In this document: positions 1 through 8,748 of the stretch, piece by piece
Layout of the letters: each line of letters opens with the position of its first letter
Numbering within the stretch: position 1 is the first letter of the stretch
Made by a program: the position numbers and the translations under genes
Origin: Aquibacillus halophilus
Lineage (GTDB): Bacteria; Bacillota; Bacilli; Bacillales; Amphibacillaceae
Reading direction: 5' to 3'
Assembly (NCBI RefSeq): GCF_009649745.1
Contig: NZ_WJNG01000009.1
Coordinates: 62,001-126,000, forward strand
Length of the DNA stretch: 64,000 bases
Notes under the pieces: generated by a model
The model's database searches: none
Seen by the model: only the letters and a program-made list of their open reading frames with translations
What the model was told of the DNA's origin: nothing

Positions 1-4
1 TAAT

Positions 5-10
5 CCTCCT
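5..10 (-). promoter_or_regulatory. Shine-Dalgarno of a gene starting left of the window
   Basis: Read on the minus strand these bases are AGGAGG, followed by ATTA and the window edge. This is a full ribosome binding site at a normal distance from a start codon lying just outside the window, so a minus-strand gene probably begins there. I see nothing else to name between it and base 155. Confidence 0.45.
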
Positions 11-155
11 AATTATGTTCATGTAAAGTGCCACCTTCCTAAATGCACAATGTTATCTTATCCAGTAGTTTTTTATTTATTTAATTAAATTAACTAACAG
101 AAAGTTATAGTATAATTAAATTGAATTTCATTATGATAAAAGTGGGTACGACTAT

Positions 156-776
156 ATGAATAACTCATGGAACAAAATTATCTATAAAATTTGGTCACCA
201 GTTTATGATAAGATTTTTAATTCAGGAAAATTTCTTAAAGCTCGAGAGGAAATGTTTAAAGAGGTTATATTTAAAGAAAATAGTAAGGTTCTATTTGTAG
301 GTGTTGGAACAGGAGTCGATTTGGAGCAAGTAAATTGTTCAAGGATAACTATAACCGCAATTGACTTCTCACCTGATATGTTAAAAAAAGCAAAGGAAAA
401 ATTTAAAAATTATCCAATTGATTTTTTTGAGATGGATGCACAAAATATGACATTTAACGATGAAAGCTATGATTATGTAGTCGCTAGTTTAATTCTTTCG
501 GTTGTTCCTAAGGCAGAAAGGGGATTTGATGAAATGATTCGTGTTTTGAAAATTGGAGGACAATTAATTATTTTTGATAAGTTTGTTCCAAAAGGTAAAA
601 AAATATCCTTTTTGAAAAAGACTGCTCGACCTATTATTGCCTTTTTAGGAACTGATATTGGACTAAGCTTTGAAAAACTACTTCAGCGTCATGCGAAAAG
701 TTTGCAAGTTCAAGATAATCAACCAGCGTTGTTTAAAGGTATGTATCGAAGAATCATAATTAATAGATTGAAATAG
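156..776 (+). CDS. Class I SAM-dependent methyltransferase
   Basis: A 206-residue cytosolic protein with the Rossmann methyltransferase fold. The SAM-binding motif I VLFVGVGTGVDL is at residues 45-56, the acidic strand-2 motif AIDFSPDML ends near residue 75, and a late motif RVLKIGGQLIIFD follows a DYVVASLILSVVP strand. This layout matches UbiE/phospholipid-type small methyltransferases, but the substrate cannot be read from the sequence. The gene stands alone, with a weak ribosome site (GTGGG) 9 bases before the ATG and a strong shared terminator behind it. Confidence 0.8.
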   Translation: MNNSWNKIIYKIWSPVYDKIFNSGKFLKAREEMFKEVIFKENSKVLFVGVGTGVDLEQVNCSRITITAIDFSPDMLKKAKEKFKNYPIDFFEMDAQNMTFNDESYDYVVASLILSVVPKAERGFDEMIRVLKIGGQLIIFDKFVPKGKKISFLKKTARPIIAFLGTDIGLSFEKLLQRHAKSLQVQDNQPALFKGMYRRIIINRLK

Positions 777-797
777 TACTAGTATCAGTAATCTACC

Positions 798-850
798 ATT
801 TAGTAAAAGCGTAGAGAATAAGAATAAGGTTCTCTACGCTTTTACTAAAT
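798..850. terminator. Bidirectional terminator
   Basis: A perfect 21-bp inverted repeat (ATTTAGTAAAAGCGTAGAGAA and its complement) with an 11-base loop lies between two convergent genes, the methyltransferase and the cell-wall hydrolase. A-rich and T-rich ends allow termination on both strands. Confidence 0.85.
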
Positions 851-860
851 TAATTTCTAT

Positions 861-1451
861 TTATTTAGCAAAGCGGTGGTTTCCGATTGTTACTGTCATT
901 TTTCTAGATGTAATCCAAGTGCTAGTTGCTGTTTTAGGATTATAGAAATAGATTGACCCAGCTCCTTGTCCTCTAAAAGCTAATGCCTCGTTTACTGCAC
1001 GCTTTGCTTCAGCATTGGCAGTATAATTGATCGCACCATTTTGAACAGGGCTGAAGGCATAGTAACCACCAGCAGAACGTTCATAAATAACCCCATTAAC
1101 CGAGTTTGGAAATAAGCTACTATCAACTCGATTAAGAATTACTGTTGCTACAGCAACCTTCCCTGCGTAAGGTTCCCCTTTTGCTTCCGCATGTACAAGT
1201 CTCGCCATTAACTCTTTTTCTGCGTTAGTAATAGAAGAAGGAATTGATAGAGTTTCTCCGGCATATAACAAACTTCCAGTACGATTGTTGGTTTTTAGTA
1301 AGCCCGATAGCGACACACCATATTTATTTGAAATAGTCCAAAAGGAATCTCCCTTTTGAACAGTATAGGATGCAGCATCAGCTACAGAGGGTGCGATCAT
1401 AAAACTGATAGATAATGATGCGGCTAGTAGCACTTTTTTAAATTTATTCAT
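861..1451 (-). CDS. LysM-domain cell wall hydrolase (SleB/YkvT-like)
   Basis: A 196-residue exported protein. Residues 1-26 form a signal peptide (MNKFKK, hydrophobic core, ADA-A cleavage region). A LysM peptidoglycan-binding repeat follows (SYTVQKGDSFWTISNKYGVS), then a Hydrolase_2/SleB-type domain with LVHAEAKGEPYAGKVAVA, whose glutamate is the likely catalytic residue. This composition resembles B. subtilis YkvT and the spore-cortex lytic enzyme SleB. I chose the ATG at 1451 because AGGAGG lies 9 bases upstream and the signal peptide starts there; an ATG 57 bases upstream would add 19 unlikely residues. Likely role: lytic cleavage in vegetative wall or spore cortex. Confidence 0.85.
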   Translation of the reverse strand: MNKFKKVLLAASLSISFMIAPSVADAASYTVQKGDSFWTISNKYGVSLSGLLKTNNRTGSLLYAGETLSIPSSITNAEKELMARLVHAEAKGEPYAGKVAVATVILNRVDSSLFPNSVNGVIYERSAGGYYAFSPVQNGAINYTANAEAKRAVNEALAFRGQGAGSIYFYNPKTATSTWITSRKMTVTIGNHRFAK

Positions 1452-1727
1452 GTCTGATATCCTCCTAGTAAACTTGTTGTCTACTGAAAAGGCTATCAGG
1501 TGTAACATAGTTTTTCATTAACCAAAAAATGACTATTAATCTAATAGTCTAGTTATTCTATATAGATTAAGGAGAAGGTAGGTTGCCGGAAATAATTACC
1601 ATAGGTAAATAGTTGGTGGATATTGGTGTTAATGGGATAGAAAGGATGGATTGTAACAGAGAAGATAAATCTATGAAAATCAAAAATCCCCCAAAATAAA
1701 AAAATACTACCAGAACTTAAATAAATA

Positions 1728-1755
1728 TGTTAACCTGATTTATGTTAGGTTAACA
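1728..1755 (+). promoter_or_regulatory. BirA operator upstream of bioY
   Basis: The inverted repeat TGTTAACC, 12 bases, GGTTAACA matches the Firmicute BirA biotin-repressor operator in its half-sites. It ends 14 bases before the bioY start and just upstream of its ribosome site, so holo-BirA bound here should shut off biotin uptake when biotin is plentiful. Confidence 0.85.
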
Positions 1756-1769
1756 ATAGGGGGATTATA

Positions 1770-2333
1770 ATGTATAACAGTAATTCAAAACTAAGAGTTA
1801 TTATCATTTGTGGTATTTTCGCAGCTATTACAGCCATACTGGCACAGATTGAAATTCCATTGCCAATTGTACCAATAAGCGGACAGACCTTAGCAGTGGG
1901 CTTAACGGCAACCATTATTGGAAGTAGGTATGGTGCAGTGGCAATGATATGCTATGCGCTTATAGGTGCAGTTGGTTTACCTGTATTTGCTGGTTTTAAA
2001 GGTGGAGTGCAAGTGTTAATAGGCCCTACTGGAGGCTATATTATCGGTTTTATTTTAACAGCATATGTAACAGGGTTAATTCTTGAAAAAACGAGATTTA
2101 CAGTGCCTATGGCAATGATTGCTAATACTATTGGAATGTTTATTACATTGATCTTTGGCGCCACTCAACTGAAAATTGTTCTTGATATGACATGGGGACA
2201 GGCATTAGTAACTGGGGTATATCCGTTTATAGTTGTGGGGCTTATCAAAGCATTTTTGGCAAGCTGGCTTGGAATAACAGTGAGACGACGGTTAGTTCAA
2301 GCGAGATTAATTACTCAACCTATAAAGGGTTAG
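1770..2333 (+). CDS. bioY: Biotin ECF transporter substrate-binding protein BioY
   Basis: A 187-residue integral membrane protein of the BioY family, the biotin-specific S component of an energy-coupling-factor transporter. About six hydrophobic segments are visible. Family signatures include the loop IPLPIVPISGQTLAV and the motif GPTGGYIIGF. It needs the shared EcfA/EcfA'/EcfT module, which is not in this window. An AGGGGG ribosome site lies 7-8 bases before the ATG. The BirA operator immediately upstream independently supports the assignment. The gene appears monocistronic. Confidence 0.93.
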   Translation: MYNSNSKLRVIIICGIFAAITAILAQIEIPLPIVPISGQTLAVGLTATIIGSRYGAVAMICYALIGAVGLPVFAGFKGGVQVLIGPTGGYIIGFILTAYVTGLILEKTRFTVPMAMIANTIGMFITLIFGATQLKIVLDMTWGQALVTGVYPFIVVGLIKAFLASWLGITVRRRLVQARLITQPIKG

Positions 2334-2358
2334 CCTAAATAAGCTATAAGCATTCTAA

Positions 2359-2389
2359 AAATACCCTCACCTTTTAGGTGTGGGTATTT
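2359..2389 (+). terminator. Probable terminator after bioY
   Basis: Inverted repeat AAATACCC-T-CACC / GGTG-T-GGGTATTT with a short loop lies just behind bioY. There is no long T-run after it, so it may work weakly. Confidence 0.6.
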
Positions 2390-2424
2390 AGATTTCTACT
2401 AATTCAATAGAAAAAGAATTTTTA

Positions 2425-2453
2425 TTGACAAAAGCAGTGGTTAACTATTATAT
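2425..2453 (+). promoter_or_regulatory. Sigma-A promoter of tRNA-Val
   Basis: TTGACA and TTATAT are separated by 17 bases, about 30 bases upstream of the tRNA 5' end. This is the expected vegetative promoter for the single tRNA. Confidence 0.75.
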
Positions 2454-2483
2454 TAATACTTATCCAGTTTACTATTTTACCAT

Positions 2484-2556
2484 GATTCCGTAGCTCAGCT
2501 GGGAGAGCGCTACCTTGACAGGGTAGAGGTCGCTGGTTCGAGCCCAGTCGGAATCA
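2484..2556 (+). tRNA. tRNA-Val (anticodon GAC)
   Basis: A complete cloverleaf can be folded by eye: 7-bp acceptor stem GATTCCG/CGGAATC, D arm starting GCTC, anticodon stem CTACC/GGTAG with loop TTGACAG (anticodon GAC, reading GUC/GUU valine codons), T arm GCTGG-TTCGAGC-CCAGT, and discriminator A. The CCA end is not encoded. It is a single-gene transcription unit with its own promoter and terminator. Confidence 0.95.
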
Positions 2557-2561
2557 TACCC

Positions 2562-2594
2562 AAGAACCCTTGATATCAAGGGTTCTTTTATTTT
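2562..2594 (+). terminator. tRNA-Val terminator
   Basis: AAGAACCCTTGA / TCAAGGGTTCTT hairpin followed by TTATTTT starts 6 bases after the tRNA. It is a typical intrinsic terminator. Confidence 0.88.
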
Positions 2595-2735
2595 GGCTGT
2601 TAATTATCTTTTTCCCCATTTATATAAATAGCAATTATAGGGGATTTAATCTGAAAATCTGTTCCACTTAATAGACTTTCTAAAACTAAACTTGCGTATC
2701 TACGGGATTTACTTTTTTAGGTAAAACAACAAAAA

Positions 2736-2767
2736 AGAGGGTGTTCATAATAATGAATACACCCTCT
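2736..2767 (-). terminator. Terminator of the coat protein gene
   Basis: The stem AGAGGGTGT / ACACCCTCT with a short loop has an A-rich flank on the plus strand, which is a U-run for minus-strand transcripts. It sits directly behind the stop of the coat gene. Bases 2595-2735 show nothing else. Confidence 0.8.
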
Positions 2768-2778
2768 AAGGATTTTAC

Positions 2779-3324
2779 TTAATCACTATCATCGCTTGGA
2801 AATTCTGAAGATGGTATTGGTGTAATAGGGTCTAGACAAGTAATACCACAAAAACAATTCAAGTCTACTATCAAACAAATACCCGTTGCTTGAAAGTCTC
2901 TTATGCTTCTACCCGGAAAGAACCTACATACATCACTGACACCACTGTTAGTTGGTCCGGGAGTGGACCCACCTTCTGTAACCGGAAGTAATAATTCAAG
3001 TTTAACGCAACAGTCACTTCCTTCCACAAATTCTTTTGCCCGGAATATTGGAGATTCAACACAACCAAAGTAGGTGTTGTTGGATGCACCTAATTCATCC
3101 TGGAACACGCCACTGCCAATAAAAGGTTGACAATCTTTACAATAAAGAACAAAAGGAATAGTTGTGTTAGTCACATTTTGTACTTGTGGTGACAACAGTT
3201 GTCTAATTGACTGCTCGCAACTAGATGAACAGCAGTTATTATCTGTTACAGCATCTTGAGCATTGACAATACTTTGTACAACATCACAAACACATTGATC
3301 AAATTCCTGAAGTATAGCTGCCAA
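2779..3324 (-). CDS. Spore coat/exosporium protein, CotY/CotZ/ExsY family
   Basis: A 181-residue soluble protein with 15 cysteines, including the pairs NNCC and SDCC and the motif YCKDCQPFIGSG, as in the CotY/CotZ/ExsY family of spore outer-layer proteins. These self-assemble into disulfide-linked lattices on the spore surface. The acidic tail PSSEFPSDDSD is typical of low-complexity ends. Translation starts at TTG (base 3324), 8-9 bases after an AAAGGGGGG ribosome site. Whether it is CotY, CotZ or ExsY cannot be settled by eye. Confidence 0.85.
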   Translation of the reverse strand: MAAILQEFDQCVCDVVQSIVNAQDAVTDNNCCSSSCEQSIRQLLSPQVQNVTNTTIPFVLYCKDCQPFIGSGVFQDELGASNNTYFGCVESPIFRAKEFVEGSDCCVKLELLLPVTEGGSTPGPTNSGVSDVCRFFPGRSIRDFQATGICLIVDLNCFCGITCLDPITPIPSSEFPSDDSD

Positions 3325-3355
3325 AATAATCCCCCCTTTCTATGTTAGGATATTA

Positions 3356-3364
3356 TAGTTTATG
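3356..3364 (-). promoter_or_regulatory. Possible sigma-K -10 element for the coat gene
   Basis: On the minus strand CATAAACTA matches the sigma-K -10 consensus CATANNNTA, 30-40 bases upstream of the TTG start. An AC-containing -35 is present but about 20 bases away rather than the usual 16-17, so the call is tentative. Late mother-cell expression would fit a coat protein. Confidence 0.35.
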
Positions 3365-3756
3365 GAGGCTTATATGAAATGCTTGTTCAATCGTCTCTGC
3401 TTTTAAACAATTGATTAATTTGTGCAGCATGATCACAGTCCCCGGAATTTAGTCGATTTTCATATACTAAGGGGGATATTTTTATTAAATTAAACACTTT
3501 ACTTAGTAGATTGCTAATCCCCCTTTAAAACAAGCCTTTGTTCTTTTTTCAAAATGAGTAGGGGTGTAAATTAACTATTAAAAAGTTAACAAATTGAAAC
3601 CCTTCGACAACGTTATACTCCGTCAACTGTTATAATACCTATATAAATCGCCCTAGCACTCTATGCTTTTGAAACATATATGAAACTGGAAGTTTAGCAT
3701 CTAGTTAGTTTGATATTTCAGAACATACTTTTTAAACCTAATAAGGGGTGTATCAT
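3365..3756. other. Non-coding gap with a long-loop inverted repeat
   Basis: No convincing gene lies here. Bases 3469-3477 (AAGGGGGAT) and 3517-3525 (ATCCCCCTT) form a 9-bp inverted repeat with a 39-base loop. Neither a clear promoter nor a catabolite-repression site for the downstream galactoside genes could be recognised. Confidence 0.4.
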
Positions 3757-4317
3757 ATGAGAACTGAAAAGATGAAAATGATTGCTGGAGAAATGTATGA
3801 TCCTGCTGACTATGAATTAGTTAAGGACCGTGAAGAAGCAAGAAAAAAGGTTAGGATTTATAATCAAACATTGGAAACAGAAGGTGATCTACGCACTGAA
3901 TTGTTAAGGGATTTACTTGGTTCAACTGGAGAAAACGTGTACATGGAACCTAATATAAGATTTGATTATGGGTTTAACACCTATGTAGGAGAAAACTTTT
4001 TCGCGAATTTTGACTGTACCATCCTAGATGTATGTGAAGTACGATTTGGAGATAACTGCATGCTTGCTCCTGGTGTGCAAATTTATACAGCAACTCATCC
4101 ACTTAATCCAATTGAACGTAATTCAGGAAAAGAATATGCAAAACCGATTTCTTTTGGAAATAATGTTTGGATTGGGGGAAGTGCAGTAATAAATCCGGGA
4201 GTGACGATAGGAGATAATGTTGTTATTGCATCGGGTGCAGTAGTTACTAAAGATATTCCAGATAATGTTGTAGTTGGTGGTAATCCTGCCAGGACAATTA
4301 AAGAAATTAATCAATAG
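3757..4317 (+). CDS. Galactoside/maltose O-acetyltransferase (LacA/Maa family)
   Basis: A 186-residue trimeric left-handed beta-helix acetyltransferase that moves the acetyl group of acetyl-CoA to a sugar hydroxyl. The N-terminal Maa/LacA segment ([18 protein letters not shown]) precedes hexapeptide repeats; the catalytic His is in TATHPLNP (H114), and the end [14 protein letters not shown] is typical. I chose ATG 3757, 8 bases after AAGGGG, over a GTG at 3748 that overlaps the ribosome site. It lies 23 bases before the beta-galactosidase gene, so the pair mirrors lacA/lacZ: the acetylase probably modifies non-metabolised galactosides. Confidence 0.88.
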   Translation: MRTEKMKMIAGEMYDPADYELVKDREEARKKVRIYNQTLETEGDLRTELLRDLLGSTGENVYMEPNIRFDYGFNTYVGENFFANFDCTILDVCEVRFGDNCMLAPGVQIYTATHPLNPIERNSGKEYAKPISFGNNVWIGGSAVINPGVTIGDNVVIASGAVVTKDIPDNVVVGGNPARTIKEINQ

Positions 4318-4340
4318 ATTGTGAAAGTGAGGAGTATAGC

Positions 4341-7300
4341 ATGAATACAAAAAAACTTTTTAATGATGGTTGGGAGTTTGCTAAAAGTAACTTAGAAACT
4401 ACAGATCATGTACATTTACAATTTGAATCGGTTGATCTCCCTGATGATTGGCAAATATACGATACATCAGACCTTAATGAAAATAGCATTGGTTGGTATC
4501 GTAAGCGCTTTATTTATAGAAAAGAAGAAGCACAGACAATTCTCTGCTTTGATGGTGTGTACATGGATTCTTCCGTGTATGTGAATAACCAATTTGTTGG
4601 TGAATGGAAATATGGATATTCTTCATTTGAACATGAGATTACAGATGCACTTGTAGCTGGTGAAAATGAAATTCTTGTTAAAGTAGTGTACCAAGCCCCA
4701 AACAGTAGATGGTATTCAGGTGCTGGTATTTACCGCAATGTCTGGCTTAAAACAAGGGATGAAAATCATATTGTAACGGACGGCATTTACATAGCAACAA
4801 CACAAAAAGAGGATGGATGGCAAATAGAAGTTGATACGGAAATTAGCATTAATCAAAGTGTTCAACTCTCACATACTATCATGTACAAGGATCAAATTGT
4901 TGCAACATCTTCTGAGATGGTTATTTCAGTCCCTAAATCTAATATACAAAATCGACAACAGCTATTTGTGGAAAATCCTCTGCTATGGAGCACAGATGAT
5001 CCTAATCTGTACAAAGTTATTACCCGATTAAAGTTAGATGATGGGACCAATTACCAGATTGAATCGATATCTCAGAATCTAGGGTTTCGAAAAATGATTC
5101 TTGATCCTAACCAGGGAATGTTTTTAAATGACAAAAAAATTAAATTAAATGGAGTCTGTGAACACCATGATTTGGGAGCATTAGGGTCTGCTTTTAATAA
5201 AGTTGCGCTAAAAAGAAGATTTATCATCTTGAAGGATATGGGCGTAAACGCAATCCGAACAGCGCACAATATGCCTGCAAAAGAACTAATGGAATTAGCT
5301 GACGAGATGGGAATGATCGTTGTCACAGAAGCTTTTGATATGTGGGAAAGATCAAAAACACCTTATGATTATGCGAGATTTTTTAAGGAATGGGCTGCTA
5401 CCGATGTGAAAAGTTGGGTGATGCGCGATCGTAATCATCCAAGCTTACTGATGTGGAGTATTGGGAACGAAATTTATGATACACACGCAGATGAGCGAGG
5501 CCAAGCTATAACGAAAATGCTGATGGATGAAGTGCTTAAATATGATTCGAAGAAAAATGCAGCAATTACTATTGGGTCCAATTTTATGCCTTGGGAAAAT
5601 GCCCAAAAATGCGCGGATATTGTTAAGGTTGCAGGCTATAATTATGCGGAAAAGTACTATCAGAAACACCATGCGGAACACCCAGACTGGATTATTTATG
5701 GAAGTGAGACATCATCAGTCGTGCAAAGTAGAGGGATCTATCATTTCCCATTTGAAAGATCTATTCTTGCAGACGATGATGAACAATGCTCTGCGCTAGG
5801 AAATAGTACAACGAGCTGGGGAGCGAAATCAGCCGAAGCATGCATTATAGCTGAAAGAGATACACCTTTTTCACTTGGGCAGTTTTTATGGACTGGTTTT
5901 GACTATATTGGTGAACCGACACCATATCATACGAAAAATGCTTATTTAGGCCAAATTGATACAGCAACATTTAAGAAGGATTCCTATTTTATTTATCAAT
6001 CTGCCTGGACTGATTACAAGACAGAGCCCATGGTTCATATTTTCCCATATTGGGATTTTAATCCTGGGCAAATGATTGATGTTCGCGTATGTTCAAATGC
6101 ACCTAGAATCGAACTACAGCTAAATGGTAAAACGATCGGAACACATGATATTGACCATAAACACGGGAAGGAATCAGAACTTGTAGGATGGTGGAAGCTT
6201 CCTTATGAAAAAGGAGAACTAAAAGCAATTGCCTATGATGAAACAGGCAAGGTAATAGCAACAGAGGTAAAAAGGTCTTTTGGTGATGCAAAGAAGATTC
6301 GTATAGAAGCAGATCAAGAGAAGCTGATTGCAAATGGTACGGATTTAATCTTTGCCGAAATTAATATGGAAGATCAAGATGGTAATCTAGTTGAAAATGC
6401 AACAAATCGTGTTTCTGTCCGGGTTAAAGGAGCAGGTCGTTTGCTTGGTCTCGATAATGGGGATAGTACCGATTACGATCAATATAAAGGAATAAGTAGA
6501 AGGTTATTTAGTGGTAAGTTAATGGCGATTATTGGCTCTACGTTAGAACCCGGACCAATTGAACTTGAAGTAACCTCACTAGGGATGGAAGACGCTAGAC
6601 TGACAGTTGAATCGCTTGGAGCAAACGATCTAGATTTAATGGGTATCGCAGTGAATACTAAGAATAAAGACGTACCAACCGTAATGGGAAATAAGGCAGA
6701 AGTTCCCCTTCGTAAGATTGAAATTTCTAGTGGGTCCGGTCAAGTGTTTGATCCAGCGAAAAGGGAAATTAGTGTGCAAGCAAAATTATATCCTGAGAAT
6801 ACTTCCTATCAGGAATTAGAGTGGAGTGTTGTGAACGATGTAGGGATCGAGTCCAATATTTCTAAGATTGAATCGAATGGACATAAAGCAAAGGTAATCG
6901 CGCTAGGTGATGGAGACTTTCGAGTTCGGTGTACAAGTAAGAATGGAACGGATAAGACTAAACTAATATCCGAGTTAGAGTTTAAGGTGGAAGGTCTTGG
7001 TACAGCTTATAAAGACTCTTATGGATTTATTTCAGCTGGACTCTATGATTATAGTAAGGGGGAAGTTAGCAACGGAAACGAAAGAGGCATTGCGACAAGT
7101 AGAGATGGCCAGACCCAAGTAGGCTTTCGCGGAATTGATTTTGGCCAATATGGATCTGACACAATAACCATTCCAATTTTCGCTCTTACTAGTGAGGAGT
7201 ATTCCTTGCAAATCTGGGAAGGAATACCTGAGGAAGCGGAAAGCGAATTATTAGCGGACGTCATCTATCAAAAAGAATCTAAGTGGAATGTATATCAAGA

Positions 7301-7766
7301 AGAAACTTATCGTTTACCGAAGAGACTTCGTGGGATTACGTCGATTTGTTTTGTGCTTAACCAGAAGGTGCATATTAAAGGATTTTCTTTTGAGAAAAAG
7401 AATAGAGCCTTTGAACAAAATATGGCGACAGAATGTGACCATATTTATGGAGATACGTTTGAAATTAAGGATCAAAGTGTAGAAGGAATTGGAAACAATG
7501 TTTCACTTGAGTACAATCATCTAGACTTTGAAAAGGGTGCTAGAAAACTCGTTATTTGTGGTAGATCACCGATTGATAAAAATACTATACATGTGCGGTT
7601 TGCAAATGAGGAAGGAGAAAGTAATCAATTAGTCGAATTCACACAGTCGGATGACTACGTTGAACATAGTGTAGATTTAGAAAAAATTACAGGCGAACAA
7701 AAAGTGACATTTATATTCCTACCAGGAAGTAATTTTGATTTTGGTTGGTTCCGTTTTATAAGATAA
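4341..7766 (+). CDS. Glycoside hydrolase family 2 beta-galactosidase, multidomain
   Basis: A 1141-residue intracellular enzyme (no signal peptide) of the GH2 family, hydrolysing beta-galactosides or related beta-glycosides with retention. The sugar-binding and Ig-like domains fill residues 1-260, the TIM barrel about 260-570. The acid/base is E377 in WSIGNE and the nucleophile E456 in YGSETSS. FLWTGFDYIGEPTPYH is a hallmark of this DUF4982-containing GH2 subgroup. After the barrel come a DUF4982-like module (about 570-645), a C5-type Ig module (about 650-760), and about 380 further residues of beta-rich modules, the last resembling a carbohydrate-binding domain. A GTGAGGAG ribosome site precedes the ATG. 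No sugar transporter or regulator is adjacent, which is unusual. Confidence 0.9.
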   Translation: MNTKKLFNDGWEFAKSNLETTDHVHLQFESVDLPDDWQIYDTSDLNENSIGWYRKRFIYRKEEAQTILCFDGVYMDSSVYVNNQFVGEWKYGYSSFEHEITDALVAGENEILVKVVYQAPNSRWYSGAGIYRNVWLKTRDENHIVTDGIYIATTQKEDGWQIEVDTEISINQSVQLSHTIMYKDQIVATSSEMVISVPKSNIQNRQQLFVENPLLWSTDDPNLYKVITRLKLDDGTNYQIESISQNLGFRKMILDPNQGMFLNDKKIKLNGVCEHHDLGALGSAFNKVALKRRFIILKDMGVNAIRTAHNMPAKELMELADEMGMIVVTEAFDMWERSKTPYDYARFFKEWAATDVKSWVMRDRNHPSLLMWSIGNEIYDTHADERGQAITKMLMDEVLKYDSKKNAAITIGSNFMPWENAQKCADIVKVAGYNYAEKYYQKHHAEHPDWIIYGSETSSVVQSRGIYHFPFERSILADDDEQCSALGNSTTSWGAKSAEACIIAERDTPFSLGQFLWTGFDYIGEPTPYHTKNAYLGQIDTATFKKDSYFIYQSAWTDYKTEPMVHIFPYWDFNPGQMIDVRVCSNAPRIELQLNGKTIGTHDIDHKHGKESELVGWWKLPYEKGELKAIAYDETGKVIATEVKRSFGDAKKIRIEADQEKLIANGTDLIFAEINMEDQDGNLVENATNRVSVRVKGAGRLLGLDNGDSTDYDQYKGISRRLFSGKLMAIIGSTLEPGPIELEVTSLGMEDARLTVESLGANDLDLMGIAVNTKNKDVPTVMGNKAEVPLRKIEISSGSGQVFDPAKREISVQAKLYPENTSYQELEWSVVNDVGIESNISKIESNGHKAKVIALGDGDFRVRCTSKNGTDKTKLISELEFKVEGLGTAYKDSYGFISAGLYDYSKGEVSNGNERGIATSRDGQTQVGFRGIDFGQYGSDTITIPIFALTSEEYSLQIWEGIPEEAESELLADVIYQKESKWNVYQEETYRLPKRLRGITSICFVLNQKVHIKGFSFEKKNRAFEQNMATECDHIYGDTFEIKDQSVEGIGNNVSLEYNHLDFEKGARKLVICGRSPIDKNTIHVRFANEEGESNQLVEFTQSDDYVEHSVDLEKITGEQKVTFIFLPGSNFDFGWFRFIR

Positions 7767-7803
7767 GGCTTATATCATCATAGTAATGTTTTTCAGTAAA
7801 TCC

Positions 7804-7901
7804 AGCTATCTTAGTTAGTCAGATTTAAGTGTTAGAAGCAAAAACCGTGACCCTTGAAAGATAAGGGTTGCGTTTTTGTAGTGAAGCTTACTAAGATAGC
7901 T
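7804..7901 (+). terminator. Terminator nested in an outer inverted repeat
   Basis: The inner hairpin (7840-7877, AAAAAC..TGACCCTT / AAGGGTT..GTTTTT) is an intrinsic terminator for the beta-galactosidase. It is enclosed by a second perfect 12-bp inverted repeat, AGCTATCTTAGT at 7804-7815 and ACTAAGATAGCT at 7890-7901, giving a nested stem. Confidence 0.7.
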
Positions 7902-7920
7902 AAATAACTAGAAAAGCAAG

Positions 7921-7957
7921 AAGGTAACTATTCATTATATTTAATTACCTTTTTTTA
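7921..7957 (+). terminator. Weak terminator-like hairpin
   Basis: AAGGTAA / TTACCTT with a 17-base loop is followed by seven T. It is a second, weaker stop between the beta-galactosidase and spoVIF. Confidence 0.35.
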
Positions 7958-8069
7958 TAGGTTAGTTTACTATTTTCCAAATAGTAGTGATATATGATGT
8001 TACGAATTCAACCTTTCTCCATAAAATAAAAGTAACTTTTCCTAAGTTAATGGAGAGAGGAGAATGGCG

Positions 8070-8324
8070 ATGAATAACAAACTTTTTGGCAATATTGAGA
8101 AGAAAACAGGTGTAAAAATGGAAGATGTGTTTAAATTATCTAATTCTTTAAAACACGCAAATTTCAAAGATGAAGAAACAATAAGAAAAGTAATCAAGCA
8201 AGTATCATCCCTTGCCAAGAAACCCGTTTCTAAAGAAAAAGAAGATAAAATCATTCACGCAATTTTAAATAATAAAGTGCCAAAAGACATATCAGAAATT
8301 ACAAAAATGACTGGAAAGAAGTAA
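8070..8324 (+). CDS. spoVIF: Stage VI sporulation protein F (SpoVIF)
   Basis: An 84-residue soluble, lysine-rich protein. Its motifs TGVKMEDVFKLSNSLKHANFKDEETIRKVI and LAKKPVSKEKEDKIIHAIL match the small SpoVIF (YjcC) family of endospore formers, which affects coat assembly and spore resistance. The ATG at 8070 is preferred because AGGAG ends 7 bases before it; an in-frame ATG at 8064 lies too close. Free-standing gene with no visible operon partner. Confidence 0.75.
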   Translation: MNNKLFGNIEKKTGVKMEDVFKLSNSLKHANFKDEETIRKVIKQVSSLAKKPVSKEKEDKIIHAILNNKVPKDISEITKMTGKK

Positions 8325-8390
8325 ATAGTTATTTCGTACACAACAAAAAAAGAAGATACTGTTCAAATTATCTGATGACTGTGAACTAAA

Positions 8391-8443
8391 ATTAGCGCCT
8401 ATCCCATACAAAATCCTTGATTTAGTTTGGGTTAGGCGCTAAT
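8391..8443. other. Strong isolated hairpin in the 8325-8748 gap
   Basis: ATTAGCGCCTA-T-CCCA pairs with TGGG-T-TAGGCGCTAAT: about 15 bp with one mismatch and a 20-base loop. No T-run follows, so it is a poor terminator. It could be a decayed terminator or an RNA structure. The rest of the 424-base gap shows nothing I can support. Confidence 0.5.
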
Positions 8444-8748
8444 GTCCTTACATCCCTTGTTCTTCATTATAATAGAAAATAGTAGCTTTTAAATGATATT
8501 TCTTTTCGTGAACCTAATCTCGTATGGGATTCTGAATTTTAAGGTAAAGAGTTTGTACTGTTCATACAATTCTCTTGGAATTTATATTTTTATTGAGAGG
8601 TTTTTTTGGGAAAATTGGGGTATTCCAATGTAGAAAGTTTCAATAATCTCGTTTATATATTCAGTATTATAAACAATTAAATGATGTATAATTGGGTATA
8701 TTATACTGAAATCGAAAAAGAACTATAAATTAATAAAGAGGTATATAA

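Noticed and set aside
3461-3469. CATATACTA on the plus strand, a match to the sigma-K -10 consensus
   Set aside because: No sporulation gene follows in that direction and no -35 partner is visible; short motifs like this occur by chance in AT-rich DNA.
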